Below, one piece after another: positions 56,703 to 64,000 of a stretch of 64,000 bases of DNA. The DNA is from an uncultured Paraprevotella sp. (GTDB taxonomy: Bacteria > Bacteroidota > Bacteroidia > Bacteroidales > Bacteroidaceae), in contig CALUIS010000018.1 in NCBI GenBank assembly GCA_944320765.1, forward strand, positions 1 through 64,000, written 5' to 3'. The notes beneath the pieces are model-generated. The model was given only the letters and a program-made list of their open reading frames with translations. It did not search any database and had not been told where the DNA came from. Every line of letters starts with the position of its first letter. Position 1 is the stretch's first letter. The translations under genes were made by a program, and so were the position numbers.

Positions 56703-57872
56703 TTATAGGTAGTTGAATTCTCCGAACTCGCTCCGTATGGTCAGCGAGCGGGGACCTTCTTCTATGCGGCCGACCACTTGTGCGTCGATGTTGAAACTCT
56801 TGGAGATGGCAATGACTTTCTCCGCGTGTTCGGGTGCCACATAGACTTCCAGACGGTGTCCCATGTTGAATACCTTGTACATCTCGCTCCAGTCCGTCCC
56901 GCTTTCCTTGGCGATGGCCTTGAACAAGGGAGGCACGGGGAACATGTTGTCCTTGACGACGCGGCAGTTTTCGCCGACGAAGTGCAGCACTTTGGTTTGC
57001 GCGCCGCCTGTGCAGTGTACCATGCCGTGGATGTCCGGGCGCATCTCGTCCAGCATCTTCTTGACCACGGGAGCGTAGGTGCGGGTGGGGGAGAGCACCA
57101 GTTTCCCGGCATTGACGGGCGCACCCTCCACGGGGTCGGTCAGCCGGTAGCTGCCGCTGTAGACCAGTTCGTCCGGTACGGCCTTGTCGAAGCTTTCCGG
57201 GTATTTCCCGGCCAGGTACTTGGCGAACACGTCGTGACGTGCGCTGGTCAGGCCGTTGCTGCCCATGCCGCCGTTGTATTCTTTTTCGTATGTTGCTTGT
57301 CCGCAGCTGCTCAGTCCGACGATGACATCGCCGGGACGGATGTTCGCGTTGTCGATGACGTCGCTGCGCTTCATGCGGCAGGTCACGGTGGAGTCCACGA
57401 TGATGGTGCGCACCAGGTCGCCCACGTCCGCTGTCTCTCCGCCGGTGGCGTAGATGCCGATGCCCATCTTGCGCATCTCGGCCAGCAATTCGTCCGTACC
57501 GTTGATGATGGCGCTGATGACCTCACCGGGGATGAGCATCTTGTTGCGCCCGATGGTAGACGACACGAGGATGTTGTCCACGGCCCCCACGCAAAGCAGG
57601 TCGTCGGTGTTCATGATTAGCGCGTCTTGCGCGATGCCTTTCCATACCGACAGGTCGCCGGTTTCTTTCCAGTACACATAGGCCAGAGATGATTTGGTGC
57701 CGGCCCCGTCGGCGTGCATGATGTTGCAGTATTCCGGGTCGCCGCCCAGAATGTCGGGGATTATTTTACAGAAGGCTTGGGGGAAGATGCCTTTGTCTAT
57801 GTTCTTGATGGCGTTGTGTACGTCTTCCTTTGCGGCGGATACTCCGCGCATCATATAACGTTGGTTGCTCAT
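56703..57872 (-). CDS. purM: phosphoribosylformylglycinamidine cyclo-ligase (AIR synthase) family
   Basis: 389 aa, PurM-like fold. Blocks: MHADGAGTKSSLAYVYW, LIMNTDDLLCVGAVDNILVS, IYATGGETADVGDL, MVHCTGGAQTKVLHFV. It would close the imidazole ring in purine synthesis (FGAM to AIR). Slightly longer than E. coli PurM, as is usual for Bacteroidetes. purC in the same run supports the purine assignment. Nineteen bases after lemA. Confidence 0.9.
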   Translation of the reverse strand: MSNQRYMMRGVSAAKEDVHNAIKNIDKGIFPQAFCKIIPDILGGDPEYCNIMHADGAGTKSSLAYVYWKETGDLSVWKGIAQDALIMNTDDLLCVGAVDNILVSSTIGRNKMLIPGEVISAIINGTDELLAEMRKMGIGIYATGGETADVGDLVRTIIVDSTVTCRMKRSDVIDNANIRPGDVIVGLSSCGQATYEKEYNGGMGSNGLTSARHDVFAKYLAGKYPESFDKAVPDELVYSGSYRLTDPVEGAPVNAGKLVLSPTRTYAPVVKKMLDEMRPDIHGMVHCTGGAQTKVLHFVGENCRVVKDNMFPVPPLFKAIAKESGTDWSEMYKVFNMGHRLEVYVAPEHAEKVIAISKSFNIDAQVVGRIEEGPRSLTIRSEFGEFNYL

Positions 57873-57891
57873 ATTGTGATGTTTTTAAGTC

Positions 57892-58476
57892 TTAGAATTC
57901 CACTTTGGGGGCTTCTTCCGCTCCGGAAGAGGCCTCGAATTTTTCTTTCCTGCTGAATCCGAACATGCCGGCAAACAGGTTGTTGGGGAAAGAGCGTATC
58001 AGCACGTTGTAGTCCTGTACCGCTTGGTTGTAACGCTTGCGGGCTTCCGTGATGCGGTTTTCCGTGCCTTCCAGCTGGGCCTGCAGTTCCGAGAAGTTCT
58101 CGTTGGCCCGGAGTTGCGGGTAGTTTTCCGTCACGGCCAGCAGTTTTCCGAGGGCAGAGGTGACGGCTCCCTGGGCTTTCTGGTATTCGGCCAGTTTCTC
58201 AGCGGTGAGGTCGGTCGGGTCTACCGTAATCTGTGTGGCCTTGCTGCGGGCTTCCACCACGGCCTCCAGCGTGCTGCTTTCGTGGGCGGCATAGCCCTTC
58301 ACGGTGCTGACTAGATTCGGAATCAGGTCGGCGCGGCGTTGGTACTGCGTCTCCACATTGCTCCATGCCGTGGACACGGCTTCGTCTTTTTCCACCATTT
58401 CGTTGTACGAACAGCTGTTCAGCAAGACCATGCACACCATGGCGATGGCGGCGGTCATCCATTTTCTTGTCTTCAT
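57892..58476 (-). CDS. lemA: LemA family lipoprotein
   Basis: 194 aa from ATG 58476; the longer open frame is an Arg-rich shadow of the TPM gene. Lipoprotein-like signal MKTRKWMTAAIAMVCMVLLN...SC (Cys22), then the LemA helical domain (NVETQYQRRADLIPNLVSTV, RITEARKRYNQAVQDYNVLI, FPNNLFAGMFGF). Function of LemA is unclear; it is very often encoded with TPM-domain proteins, as here. Confidence 0.93.
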   Translation of the reverse strand: MKTRKWMTAAIAMVCMVLLNSCSYNEMVEKDEAVSTAWSNVETQYQRRADLIPNLVSTVKGYAAHESSTLEAVVEARSKATQITVDPTDLTAEKLAEYQKAQGAVTSALGKLLAVTENYPQLRANENFSELQAQLEGTENRITEARKRYNQAVQDYNVLIRSFPNNLFAGMFGFSRKEKFEASSGAEEAPKVEF

Positions 58477-58520
58477 TGTCTCCTTATATATATGTATAGG
58501 GTTAAACGTTCTTTCCGGTG

Positions 58521-59450
58521 TCAGAATTTTCCTCCAGAGCCTCCTCCGCCAAAACTTCCTCCACCGAAGCTGCCCCCGCCTGAACCTCCTCCGAAGCTGC
58601 CCCCGCCAAAGCCGCGGAAAGGACCGAATATCGGCGGGAAACCTCCGGGGCCGCCTCCGCCGTGGTCCAATGGCTCGTCGTGGGAGCGGCATTCCGTGTG
58701 TCCGCATTGGGGACAGCGGAAGTATTCGTAATGGTGTGCCACACCGTTGAAGCGGTCTTCAACCGTGCTGGAGTTGGTGCGGTACATCGGGCGGTGTCCG
58801 CATTGCGGGCAGGTGTACCGTTTGCGCCGGGCGTAGGCCGGGATGATGATGAATCCCACGGTGACAATACCCAGGGCCAACCACACCAGACCGAATCCGC
58901 CTCCGTCATCGGAATCCTTTCCGCCTGTGTTCAGAAGCGAGGTGTCGCCTTCTATCACGCCGCATACGGCGGCCACGGTCTGCAGCATGGCGTTGTCCCA
59001 GTCGCCGGTTTTCAGGAACGGCACCATCTTGCGGTTCTCAATCCGGCGACAGATGGCATCCGGCAGCGTACCTTCCAGTCCTTCGCCCGTCAGGATCTGG
59101 TAGCAGCGGTCTTGCGTGGACAGCAGGATGATAAGTCCCGTGTTCTGCCGGCTGCCCACTCCGTAGCGGTTGCCTAACGTGATGGCGAACTCATAGCAGT
59201 CCCCGCCTTCGACGCGTTCCACGACCGCCACCACGGACTGCACGCCTTTCTCCGCCTCCAGCCGGTAGAGCATACTGTCCATCCGCTCTACGATAGATGC
59301 GGAAAGGATGCCGTCAGGATTGACCACATGTTTGGTGCGGTCCTTCAGGTACACCATGGGCAAGTTGTCCACCGTGTAGATGCCGGCATGAAGCGGCTGC
59401 ATGTCCGCACAAAGGGCGAAGAAAAGGAGCAGGCTCAAAACTATTTTCAT
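58521..59450 (-). CDS. TPM-domain (DUF477) protein with Gly-rich tail
   Basis: 309 aa. Signal peptide MKIVLSLLLFFALCADMQPLHA, TPM domain ~25-165 (GVQSVVAVVERVEGGDCYEF, YGVGSRQNTGLIILLSTQDR), membrane helix ~185-205, then two Cys-pair zinc ribbons (CPQCGH twice) and a Gly/Ser/Phe-rich C terminus (GGGSFGGG repeats, about 265-309). Such YgcG-type proteins accompany LemA. Its start overlaps the hydrolase stop by four bases. Confidence 0.9.
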   Translation of the reverse strand: MKIVLSLLLFFALCADMQPLHAGIYTVDNLPMVYLKDRTKHVVNPDGILSASIVERMDSMLYRLEAEKGVQSVVAVVERVEGGDCYEFAITLGNRYGVGSRQNTGLIILLSTQDRCYQILTGEGLEGTLPDAICRRIENRKMVPFLKTGDWDNAMLQTVAAVCGVIEGDTSLLNTGGKDSDDGGGFGLVWLALGIVTVGFIIIPAYARRKRYTCPQCGHRPMYRTNSSTVEDRFNGVAHHYEYFRCPQCGHTECRSHDEPLDHGGGGPGGFPPIFGPFRGFGGGSFGGGSGGGSFGGGSFGGGGSGGKF

Positions 59451-60457
59451 GATGCGGGCCTTTTTTGCCGGGACGGCAAGTTATTCATATCTGTTGGATT
59501 ATTGTATTTCTCAAGAAAGTTTTTCACTCTTTCTGTGTATTCTTTAGGATATTTTAGGTAGGAGACGGCGTGTTCGGCCCCTTCCACACGCCAGTATTCC
59601 TTGATGCCCGGTTTGGCGGCAAAGAGCGTGTCGCCCATCCAGGTGGGGACGAACGTGTCCTCCGTGCCATGGATGAAGAGCATCGGCAGCTGGCATTTTT
59701 TCACCTGCTTCAGAGGCGAGGCCTCGCGGAAGTTCCAGCCGTAGCGCAAGTCCGTGGCCCAGCTGGCCAGGTGGAGCAGTGGGAAGGCCGGCAGGCGGAA
59801 CTGTTTCTTCAGTTCACCCTTATATTCGTCCCACACGCTGGTGTAGCCGCAGTCTTCCACGAAGCAGTGTACGAACGGTTTTTGCGGCTCGCCGCTCACG
59901 TTCATCGTGGTGGCCGCTCCCATGGAGATGCCGTGTACCACCATGTCGGTGTGCGAGCCGGGGGCGAACAGGCTGTCGGCTACGTCCATCCACCTCAACA
60001 CGTCTTTCCGGTCCTTCCAGCCCATCTGGATGTGGTCTCCGTCGCTCAGCCCGGCAAACCGCAGGTCGGGCAGCAGCACGTTATAACGCAGGTCGTGGTG
60101 GTAGAGGTAGGCGATGTGGAGCATCCGCACGGCGTTGTCGGTGTAGCCGTGTACGAGGACGGCCGTGCGGGGCGTCACCGTGTCGGCCCGTAGGTAGAGG
60201 GCGTGCAGGCGTGCGCCGTCATCAGCCGTGATGAACGTGTCGCGCAGGGCTTCCACCCTCTGCAGGCTGTCCACCCAATGGGAGAGGAAAGGGTAATGCT
60301 CGAACATGAACTCGTATGAGGCTTCCATGTTCTGTCCGCGTTCGTTGCCCCCGGCTTCCAGCGCGTACCATTGCAGGAACAGCGTGCTTCCGGTCAGGAC
60401 GGCAAGGAGCGTAACCGATATGCTCCATGCTATTCTTTTATGTGTTTTCTTCTTCAT
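59447..60457 (-). CDS. alpha/beta hydrolase
   Basis: 336 aa. N-terminal membrane anchor or signal (KRIAWSISVTLLAVLTGSTL), then an alpha/beta-hydrolase domain: AVLVHGYTDNAVRML (oxyanion region), nucleophile Ser in VVHGISMGAATTMNV, Asp near FIHGTEDTFVP and His in VEGAEHAVSY. It is probably an envelope-facing esterase or peptidase of the BAAT/acyl hydrolase-like DUF group; substrate unknown. Six bases after aroE. Confidence 0.9.
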   Translation of the reverse strand: MKKKTHKRIAWSISVTLLAVLTGSTLFLQWYALEAGGNERGQNMEASYEFMFEHYPFLSHWVDSLQRVEALRDTFITADDGARLHALYLRADTVTPRTAVLVHGYTDNAVRMLHIAYLYHHDLRYNVLLPDLRFAGLSDGDHIQMGWKDRKDVLRWMDVADSLFAPGSHTDMVVHGISMGAATTMNVSGEPQKPFVHCFVEDCGYTSVWDEYKGELKKQFRLPAFPLLHLASWATDLRYGWNFREASPLKQVKKCQLPMLFIHGTEDTFVPTWMGDTLFAAKPGIKEYWRVEGAEHAVSYLKYPKEYTERVKNFLEKYNNPTDMNNLPSRQKRPAS

Positions 60458-60463
60458 GACGGT

Positions 60464-61210
60464 TTAGTCTTCGCTGTGCCAGAACTCCCATCCGGCGTAT
60501 GCCTGGAGGAGGAGCATTTCCAGTCCGTTCTTGGTGATGGCTCCTTGCCCGCGTCCTTTTCTCAGGAAGAGGGTTTCTTCGGGGTTATAGACCAGGTCGT
60601 AGAGCAGGTGGTCGTGTCCGATGGCTTCATAAGGAAGCGGCGGACAGGCGTCCGGATGCGGGTACATTCCTACGGGAGTGCAGTTTACGATGACGGTGTA
60701 TTCCTGCATGGTTTCCGGTGTGAGTTGGTTGTAGGACCATACTCCTTCCCGGGGGGTGCGGCTGACGAGGCGGTATTCCAACCCCAGCTGTTCCAGTCCG
60801 TAACGGATGGCTTTGGACGCTCCGCCTGTGCCCAGGATGAGAGCCTTCTTGTGCTTGGGTTCCAGCAACGGCTCTATCGAGCGGGTGAACCCGATGACGT
60901 CCGAGTTGAACCCTTTCAGGTAAGTCTGTCCCTTCCGCTCGCTGACGCGGATGACGTTGACGGCTCCTATCTGACGCGCCTCCTCGCTCAGCGTGTCCAT
61001 GTAGGAGATGATTTTCTCCTTGTACGGGATGGTGACGTTGAGTCCGCGCAAATCCGGATTTTCCGTGAGGATTTCCGGGAAGCGGCTGATGTCGGGGATT
61101 TCAAAATTGACATACTCGGCATCAATCCCTTCGTTCCTGAACTTCTCGTTGAAGAAGTCGCGGGAGAAGGAATGTCCGAGCGGATAGCCGATTAAACCGT
61201 ATTTGTCCAT
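60464..61210 (-). CDS. aroE: shikimate dehydrogenase
   Basis: 248 aa from ATG 61210. Shikimate site YPLGHSFSRDFFNEKF (9-24) and LNVTIPYKEKI with the catalytic Lys; NADP motif LILGTGGASKAIRYGL. It reduces 3-dehydroshikimate. Links this run to the aromatic operon at 48-52 kb. Eleven bases after menG. Confidence 0.95.
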   Translation of the reverse strand: MDKYGLIGYPLGHSFSRDFFNEKFRNEGIDAEYVNFEIPDISRFPEILTENPDLRGLNVTIPYKEKIISYMDTLSEEARQIGAVNVIRVSERKGQTYLKGFNSDVIGFTRSIEPLLEPKHKKALILGTGGASKAIRYGLEQLGLEYRLVSRTPREGVWSYNQLTPETMQEYTVIVNCTPVGMYPHPDACPPLPYEAIGHDHLLYDLVYNPEETLFLRKGRGQGAITKNGLEMLLLQAYAGWEFWHSED

Positions 61211-61221
61211 GATGTGAAGTC

Positions 61222-61956
61222 TTATTTGGTGGCAAGGTACATGGTGCTGATGCCAAAGGTGAAACGCTTGAAGCGCACCTCGCGGAATCCGGCCTTTCTC
61301 AGGATGCCCTGCATGACCTCGCCTTGCGGGAAGGCGGCCATGGTGGCCGGCAGGTATGAGTAGGCGCTGTGGTCCTTGGAGACCAGCCGTCCCACAAAGG
61401 GCATGACGATTTTGGCGTAGACGGAGAAAAGCTGCTTCATGGGGAAGCGGCGGGGCGAACTCAGCTCGATGATGAGCAAGTGGCCTCCCGGTTTCAGTAC
61501 GCGGCACATTTCCCGCAGGCCTTGATCCAGGTCCTCGAAGTTGCGTACGCCGTAGGCCACGGTCACGGCATCGAAGGTGCCGTCCGCGAACGACAGGGCC
61601 GCGCAGTCCTCCCGTTGGAAACGGATGAGGGAGTCCAGCCGTTGCTCCTTCACTTTCTGCCGCCCTATCTGCATCATGCCTTCCGAGATGTCCACGCCTA
61701 CGATGGAGCGTGGCCGGAGGCGGCGGGCCGACAGGATGGCGAAGTCGCCGGTACCCGTGGCCACGTCCAGAACAGACTGGGGGCGGAAAGGCGACAAAGA
61801 GTCGACGGCTGTGCGCCGCCAACTCTTGTCGATGCCCCATGAGAGGCAATGGTTCAGCAGGTCGTAGGAGTGCGCGATGTGGTCGAACATGCGTTCCACC
61901 TGCTCGCGCTTGTGTCCGTTGCCTTTATAGGGCTTTATCTTTTCTTGTTCGTACAC
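61222..61956 (-). CDS. menG: demethylmenaquinone methyltransferase
   Basis: 244 aa, UbiE/MenG family. Blocks: [23 protein letters not shown] motif [34 protein letters not shown] and [11 protein letters not shown]. It methylates demethylmenaquinone to menaquinone; Bacteroidales use menaquinone, hence menG rather than ubiE. Cytoplasmic. Confidence 0.94.
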   Translation of the reverse strand: MYEQEKIKPYKGNGHKREQVERMFDHIAHSYDLLNHCLSWGIDKSWRRTAVDSLSPFRPQSVLDVATGTGDFAILSARRLRPRSIVGVDISEGMMQIGRQKVKEQRLDSLIRFQREDCAALSFADGTFDAVTVAYGVRNFEDLDQGLREMCRVLKPGGHLLIIELSSPRRFPMKQLFSVYAKIVMPFVGRLVSKDHSAYSYLPATMAAFPQGEVMQGILRKAGFREVRFKRFTFGISTMYLATK

Positions 61957-61967
61957 GCCGGGGAGTC

Positions 61968-62915
61968 TTATTTCTGGTTCAGGTAGTCCGTGACGTTCTT
62001 TTCGATGCGTGCGGCCAGGTCGTCATGCTCGTCGGCCTTCCGGAACTTCTCGCCCACGATGTGTTCGTAGAGTTCGATGTAGCGTTCCGACACGCTGTCC
62101 ACGTACTCGTCCGTCATCTCCGGCACCTGCTGTCCCTCCTTGCCCATGAAGCCATGGTCGATGAGCCATTGGCGCACGAACTCCTTGGAGAGCTGCTTTT
62201 GCGGCTCGCCCTTCTCGAATTTCTCCTCGTAGCCGTCGGCATAGAAGTAGCGGCTGGAGTCGGGCGTGTGGATTTCGTCGATGAGGTAGACCTTGCCGTC
62301 CTTCTTGCCGAACTCATATTTGGTGTCCACCAGAATCAGGCCCTTCTGTGCGGCCATTTCCGTGCCACGGGCGAAGAGGGCGTAGGTGTATTTTTCCATC
62401 AGTTCGTAGTCTTCCTTGCTCACCAGCCCCTGCGCGATGATTTCTTCCTTGGAGATGTTCTCGTCGTGTCCGGCCTCGGCCTTGGTGGTCGGGGTGATGA
62501 TGGGGGTGGGGAACTTTTGGTTTTCCTTCATGCCTTCGGGCAGCTTTACCCCGCAAAGCTCGCGGCAGCCGTTCTTGTACTCACGCCAAGCGGAGCCGGT
62601 CAGATAGCCGCGGATGATCATCTCCACGCGGAAGCCTTCGCACTTCAGGCCTACGGTCACCATGGGGTCTGGCGTGGCGAGTTTCCAGTTGGGTACGATG
62701 TCGCTCGTGGCATCGAGGAACTTGGCCGCGATCTGGTTCAGCACCTGTCCTTTGAAGGGGATGCCTTTCGGGAGTATCACGTCGAAGGCCGAGATGCGGT
62801 CGGTGGCCACCATGACCAACAGGTCGTTGTTGATGTCATATACGTCGCGCACTTTGCCGTGGTAGACGCTTTTCTGTCCCGGAAAATGGAAATCAGTCTG
62901 TGTCAATGCTTTCAT
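61968..62915 (-). CDS. purC: SAICAR synthase
   Basis: 315 aa. Blocks: [59 protein letters not shown] and [16 protein letters not shown]. It ligates aspartate to CAIR in purine synthesis. Longer than E. coli PurC, of the eukaryote-like/Bacteroidetes type. Twelve bases after phoH. Confidence 0.95.
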   Translation of the reverse strand: MKALTQTDFHFPGQKSVYHGKVRDVYDINNDLLVMVATDRISAFDVILPKGIPFKGQVLNQIAAKFLDATSDIVPNWKLATPDPMVTVGLKCEGFRVEMIIRGYLTGSAWREYKNGCRELCGVKLPEGMKENQKFPTPIITPTTKAEAGHDENISKEEIIAQGLVSKEDYELMEKYTYALFARGTEMAAQKGLILVDTKYEFGKKDGKVYLIDEIHTPDSSRYFYADGYEEKFEKGEPQKQLSKEFVRQWLIDHGFMGKEGQQVPEMTDEYVDSVSERYIELYEHIVGEKFRKADEHDDLAARIEKNVTDYLNQK

Positions 62916-62927
62916 GTCAGTTCTTTT

Positions 62928-63884
62928 TTATTTGTTTGTGATTACGGTTTCTGGGTGATGCTTCTCGTAAGCCTCCACAATGCGGGTCACCAGCTTGTGG
63001 CGCACGATGTCCTTCTTGTCCATGTGGATGAAGGCGATGCCTTCCACATCCTTCAGGATGGAGGTGGCGTCGGCCAGGCCGGAGCGTTGCGAGGGGGGAA
63101 GGTCGATTTGTGTCATGTCGCCCGTGACAATCATCTTGGTGTTCGTACCCATGCGGGTGAGGAACATCTTGATTTGTGCCGTGGTGGTGTTCTGCGCTTC
63201 GTCCAGGATGACTACGGCGTCGTTCAGCGTCCGTCCGCGCATGAAGGCCAGCGGGGCAATCTGGATGATATTCTGTTCGATCATCTCCTGTAGCCTGGCG
63301 GTGGGAATCATGTCTTCCAGCGCGTCGTAGAGCGGTTGGAGGTAGGGGTCTATCTTCTCTTTCATGTCGCCGGGGAGGAATCCCAGTTTCTCTCCGGCTT
63401 CCACAGCGGGGCGGCTCAGGATGATTTTGCGGATTTCTTTGTTTTTCAACGCTTTTACGGCCAGTGCGATGCTGGTGTAGGTTTTGCCGGTTCCGGCTGG
63501 TCCAATGGCGAATATCATGTCGTACTTGTCGTATGCCCGCACCAGCCGTTGCTGGTTCTCGCTCCGTGCGGTGATGGGCTTACCGCCCACGCTGTAGACG
63601 ATGACCCCTTCGATGTTGTCTTTCGCGGTTTTCTTGCCCTTGATGATGTCCAGAATGTCTTCCTCGTTGAGGCTGTTGTATTTGACGCAATGCGCCTCGA
63701 TGTGGTTGACGTGTTCCTCGAAGGCGCACATCTCCTCCTCGTCCCCCATCACCTTGATGATGTTTCCCCGCGCCACGATGCGCAGTTTGGGGTGGAGTGC
63801 CTTGATCATTTGTATGTTGGCGTTGTTTGCTCCGTAGAAAATCACCGGGTCTACGTCTTCCAGTACGATATGCTTTTCTGTCAT
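62928..63884 (-). CDS. phoH: PhoH-family ATPase
   Basis: 318 aa. N-terminal KH-like/RNA-binding part (~1-100), then the PhoH ATPase core with Walker A FAIGPAGTGKTYTSIALAV (around 128) and Walker B VVILDEAQNTTTAQIKMFLT. PhoH-like proteins (YbeZ type) are linked to RNA metabolism and ribosome maturation. It leads the eight-gene minus-strand run. A TAAATTTG box lies at 63908-63901. Confidence 0.94.
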   Translation of the reverse strand: MTEKHIVLEDVDPVIFYGANNANIQMIKALHPKLRIVARGNIIKVMGDEEEMCAFEEHVNHIEAHCVKYNSLNEEDILDIIKGKKTAKDNIEGVIVYSVGGKPITARSENQQRLVRAYDKYDMIFAIGPAGTGKTYTSIALAVKALKNKEIRKIILSRPAVEAGEKLGFLPGDMKEKIDPYLQPLYDALEDMIPTARLQEMIEQNIIQIAPLAFMRGRTLNDAVVILDEAQNTTTAQIKMFLTRMGTNTKMIVTGDMTQIDLPPSQRSGLADATSILKDVEGIAFIHMDKKDIVRHKLVTRIVEAYEKHHPETVITNK

Positions 63885-63900
63885 CCGCTTAATTTTGCCG

Positions 63901-63908
63901 CAAATTTA
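63901..63908 (-). promoter_or_regulatory. -7 box of the phoH operon
   Basis: TAAATTTG on the minus strand, 16 bases before the phoH ATG; no TTG at 19-20 bases. It overlaps the divergent promoter region of the gene beyond the right edge. Confidence 0.55.
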
Positions 63909-63919
63909 ATCATTAAGTT

Positions 63920-63948
63920 TTGATTTCGCCATGTTTTCGCTATCTTTG
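63920..63948 (+). promoter_or_regulatory. promoter of a gene beyond the right edge
   Basis: TTG 63920-63922, 18-base spacer, TATCTTTG 63941-63948. It points off the window. The remaining 52 bases show no ATG; the frame beginning GTG at 63948 is open, but that codon overlaps the -7 box, so I call no gene. Confidence 0.5.
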
Positions 63949-64000
63949 TGCCGCAAAAGACCGAAGAAAAGTTGAGAAAGCTCAAGAGGGAGATATTCGT

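Noticed and set aside
57892..58707. Longer lemA frame with an Arg-rich start
   Set aside because: The extra residues are a shadow of the Gly-rich tail of the TPM gene; the lipoprotein signal begins at 58476.
61710..63293. 527-codon plus-strand frame across menG, purC and phoH
   Set aside because: It crosses three real genes and their gaps on the other strand and has no recognisable domain.
63948..64000. Partial gene starting GTG at 63948
   Set aside because: The codon overlaps the predicted -7 box, so it would not be transcribed; 17 codons are too few to judge.
1..64000. tRNA or rRNA genes
   Set aside because: No T-loop-like GTTCGAATC with a foldable cloverleaf and no rRNA-like stretch was noticed; a covariance-model scan would be needed to be certain.

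Overview
The window reads as a chromosomal segment of a Bacteroidales bacterium (Bacteroides/Prevotella-like; the species cannot be fixed from sequence alone). Supporting signs are promoters of the Bacteroidetes form TTG-N19/20-TAnnTTTG ahead of many genes, a BtuB-BtuG surface B12 uptake pair, NVEALA and 6-bladed beta-propeller proteins, a C10 protease, large GH31 enzymes with sorting-domain-like C termini, a regulator with an AraC output behind a periplasmic beta-propeller, and an apgM-containing threonine operon. Most genes are GC-rich; two patches (about 9.6-12.8 kb and 54.9-56.5 kb) look more AT-rich and accessory.

Layout. 1-1.5 kb: a gene-poor left end, an orphan LuxR-type regulator with a degenerate receiver, and an unlisted 48-aa small gene with its own promoter and terminator. 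1.6-8.3 kb: a cobalamin-riboswitch-controlled uptake operon, btuB-btuG-btuF-btuC-btuD. 8.2-12.9 kb: an S41 peptidase, then an accessory patch (overlapping DUF2442/DUF4160 pair, helix-hairpin-helix/DUF3795 fusion, AraC remnant, two copies of a long intergenic repeat, AAA ATPase/DUF234). 13-22.5 kb: radA, a GNAT, an FAD dehydrogenase, a beta-barrel gene and the threonine operon thrA-apgM-thrC. 22.5-26.5 kb: a C10 protease with a downstream lipoprotein, and hsp20. 26.5-30 kb: cobQ converging on cobD-cbiB. 30-34 kb: divergent outer-membrane and lipoprotein genes sharing a 21-nt inverted repeat, and gph. 34-44.7 kb: a SIMPL protein, then a glycan locus of two GH31 enzymes, a 60-aa peptide and an AraC-output sensor. 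44.7-47.7 kb: cobU-cobT-cobS-cobC. 47.9-52 kb: an aromatic amino-acid operon (pheA, aminotransferase, DAHP synthase/chorismate mutase, tyrA) preceded by a Phe/Tyr leader peptide and attenuator. 52-56.5 kb: TPR protein, glmS, a propeller/NVEALA pair. 56.7-63.9 kb: one long minus-strand housekeeping run, phoH-purC-menG-aroE-hydrolase-TPM-lemA-purM.

Functional theme. The B12 genes form a salvage and late-assembly set: surface capture and import (btu), amidation (cobQ), aminopropanol arm (cobD, cbiB) and nucleotide loop (cobUTSC). Only the import operon has a riboswitch; the cob units have very short leaders. Control by RNA structure recurs: a B12 riboswitch, a classical aromatic attenuator with 10 consecutive Phe/Tyr codons, and a repeated UTR-like element in a divergent intergenic region. 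The strongest unlisted items are the Phe/Tyr attenuator, the 48-aa small gene, the four-unit TACCAAG palindrome array after gph, and the direct-repeat operator candidate between the sensor and the GH31 operon.
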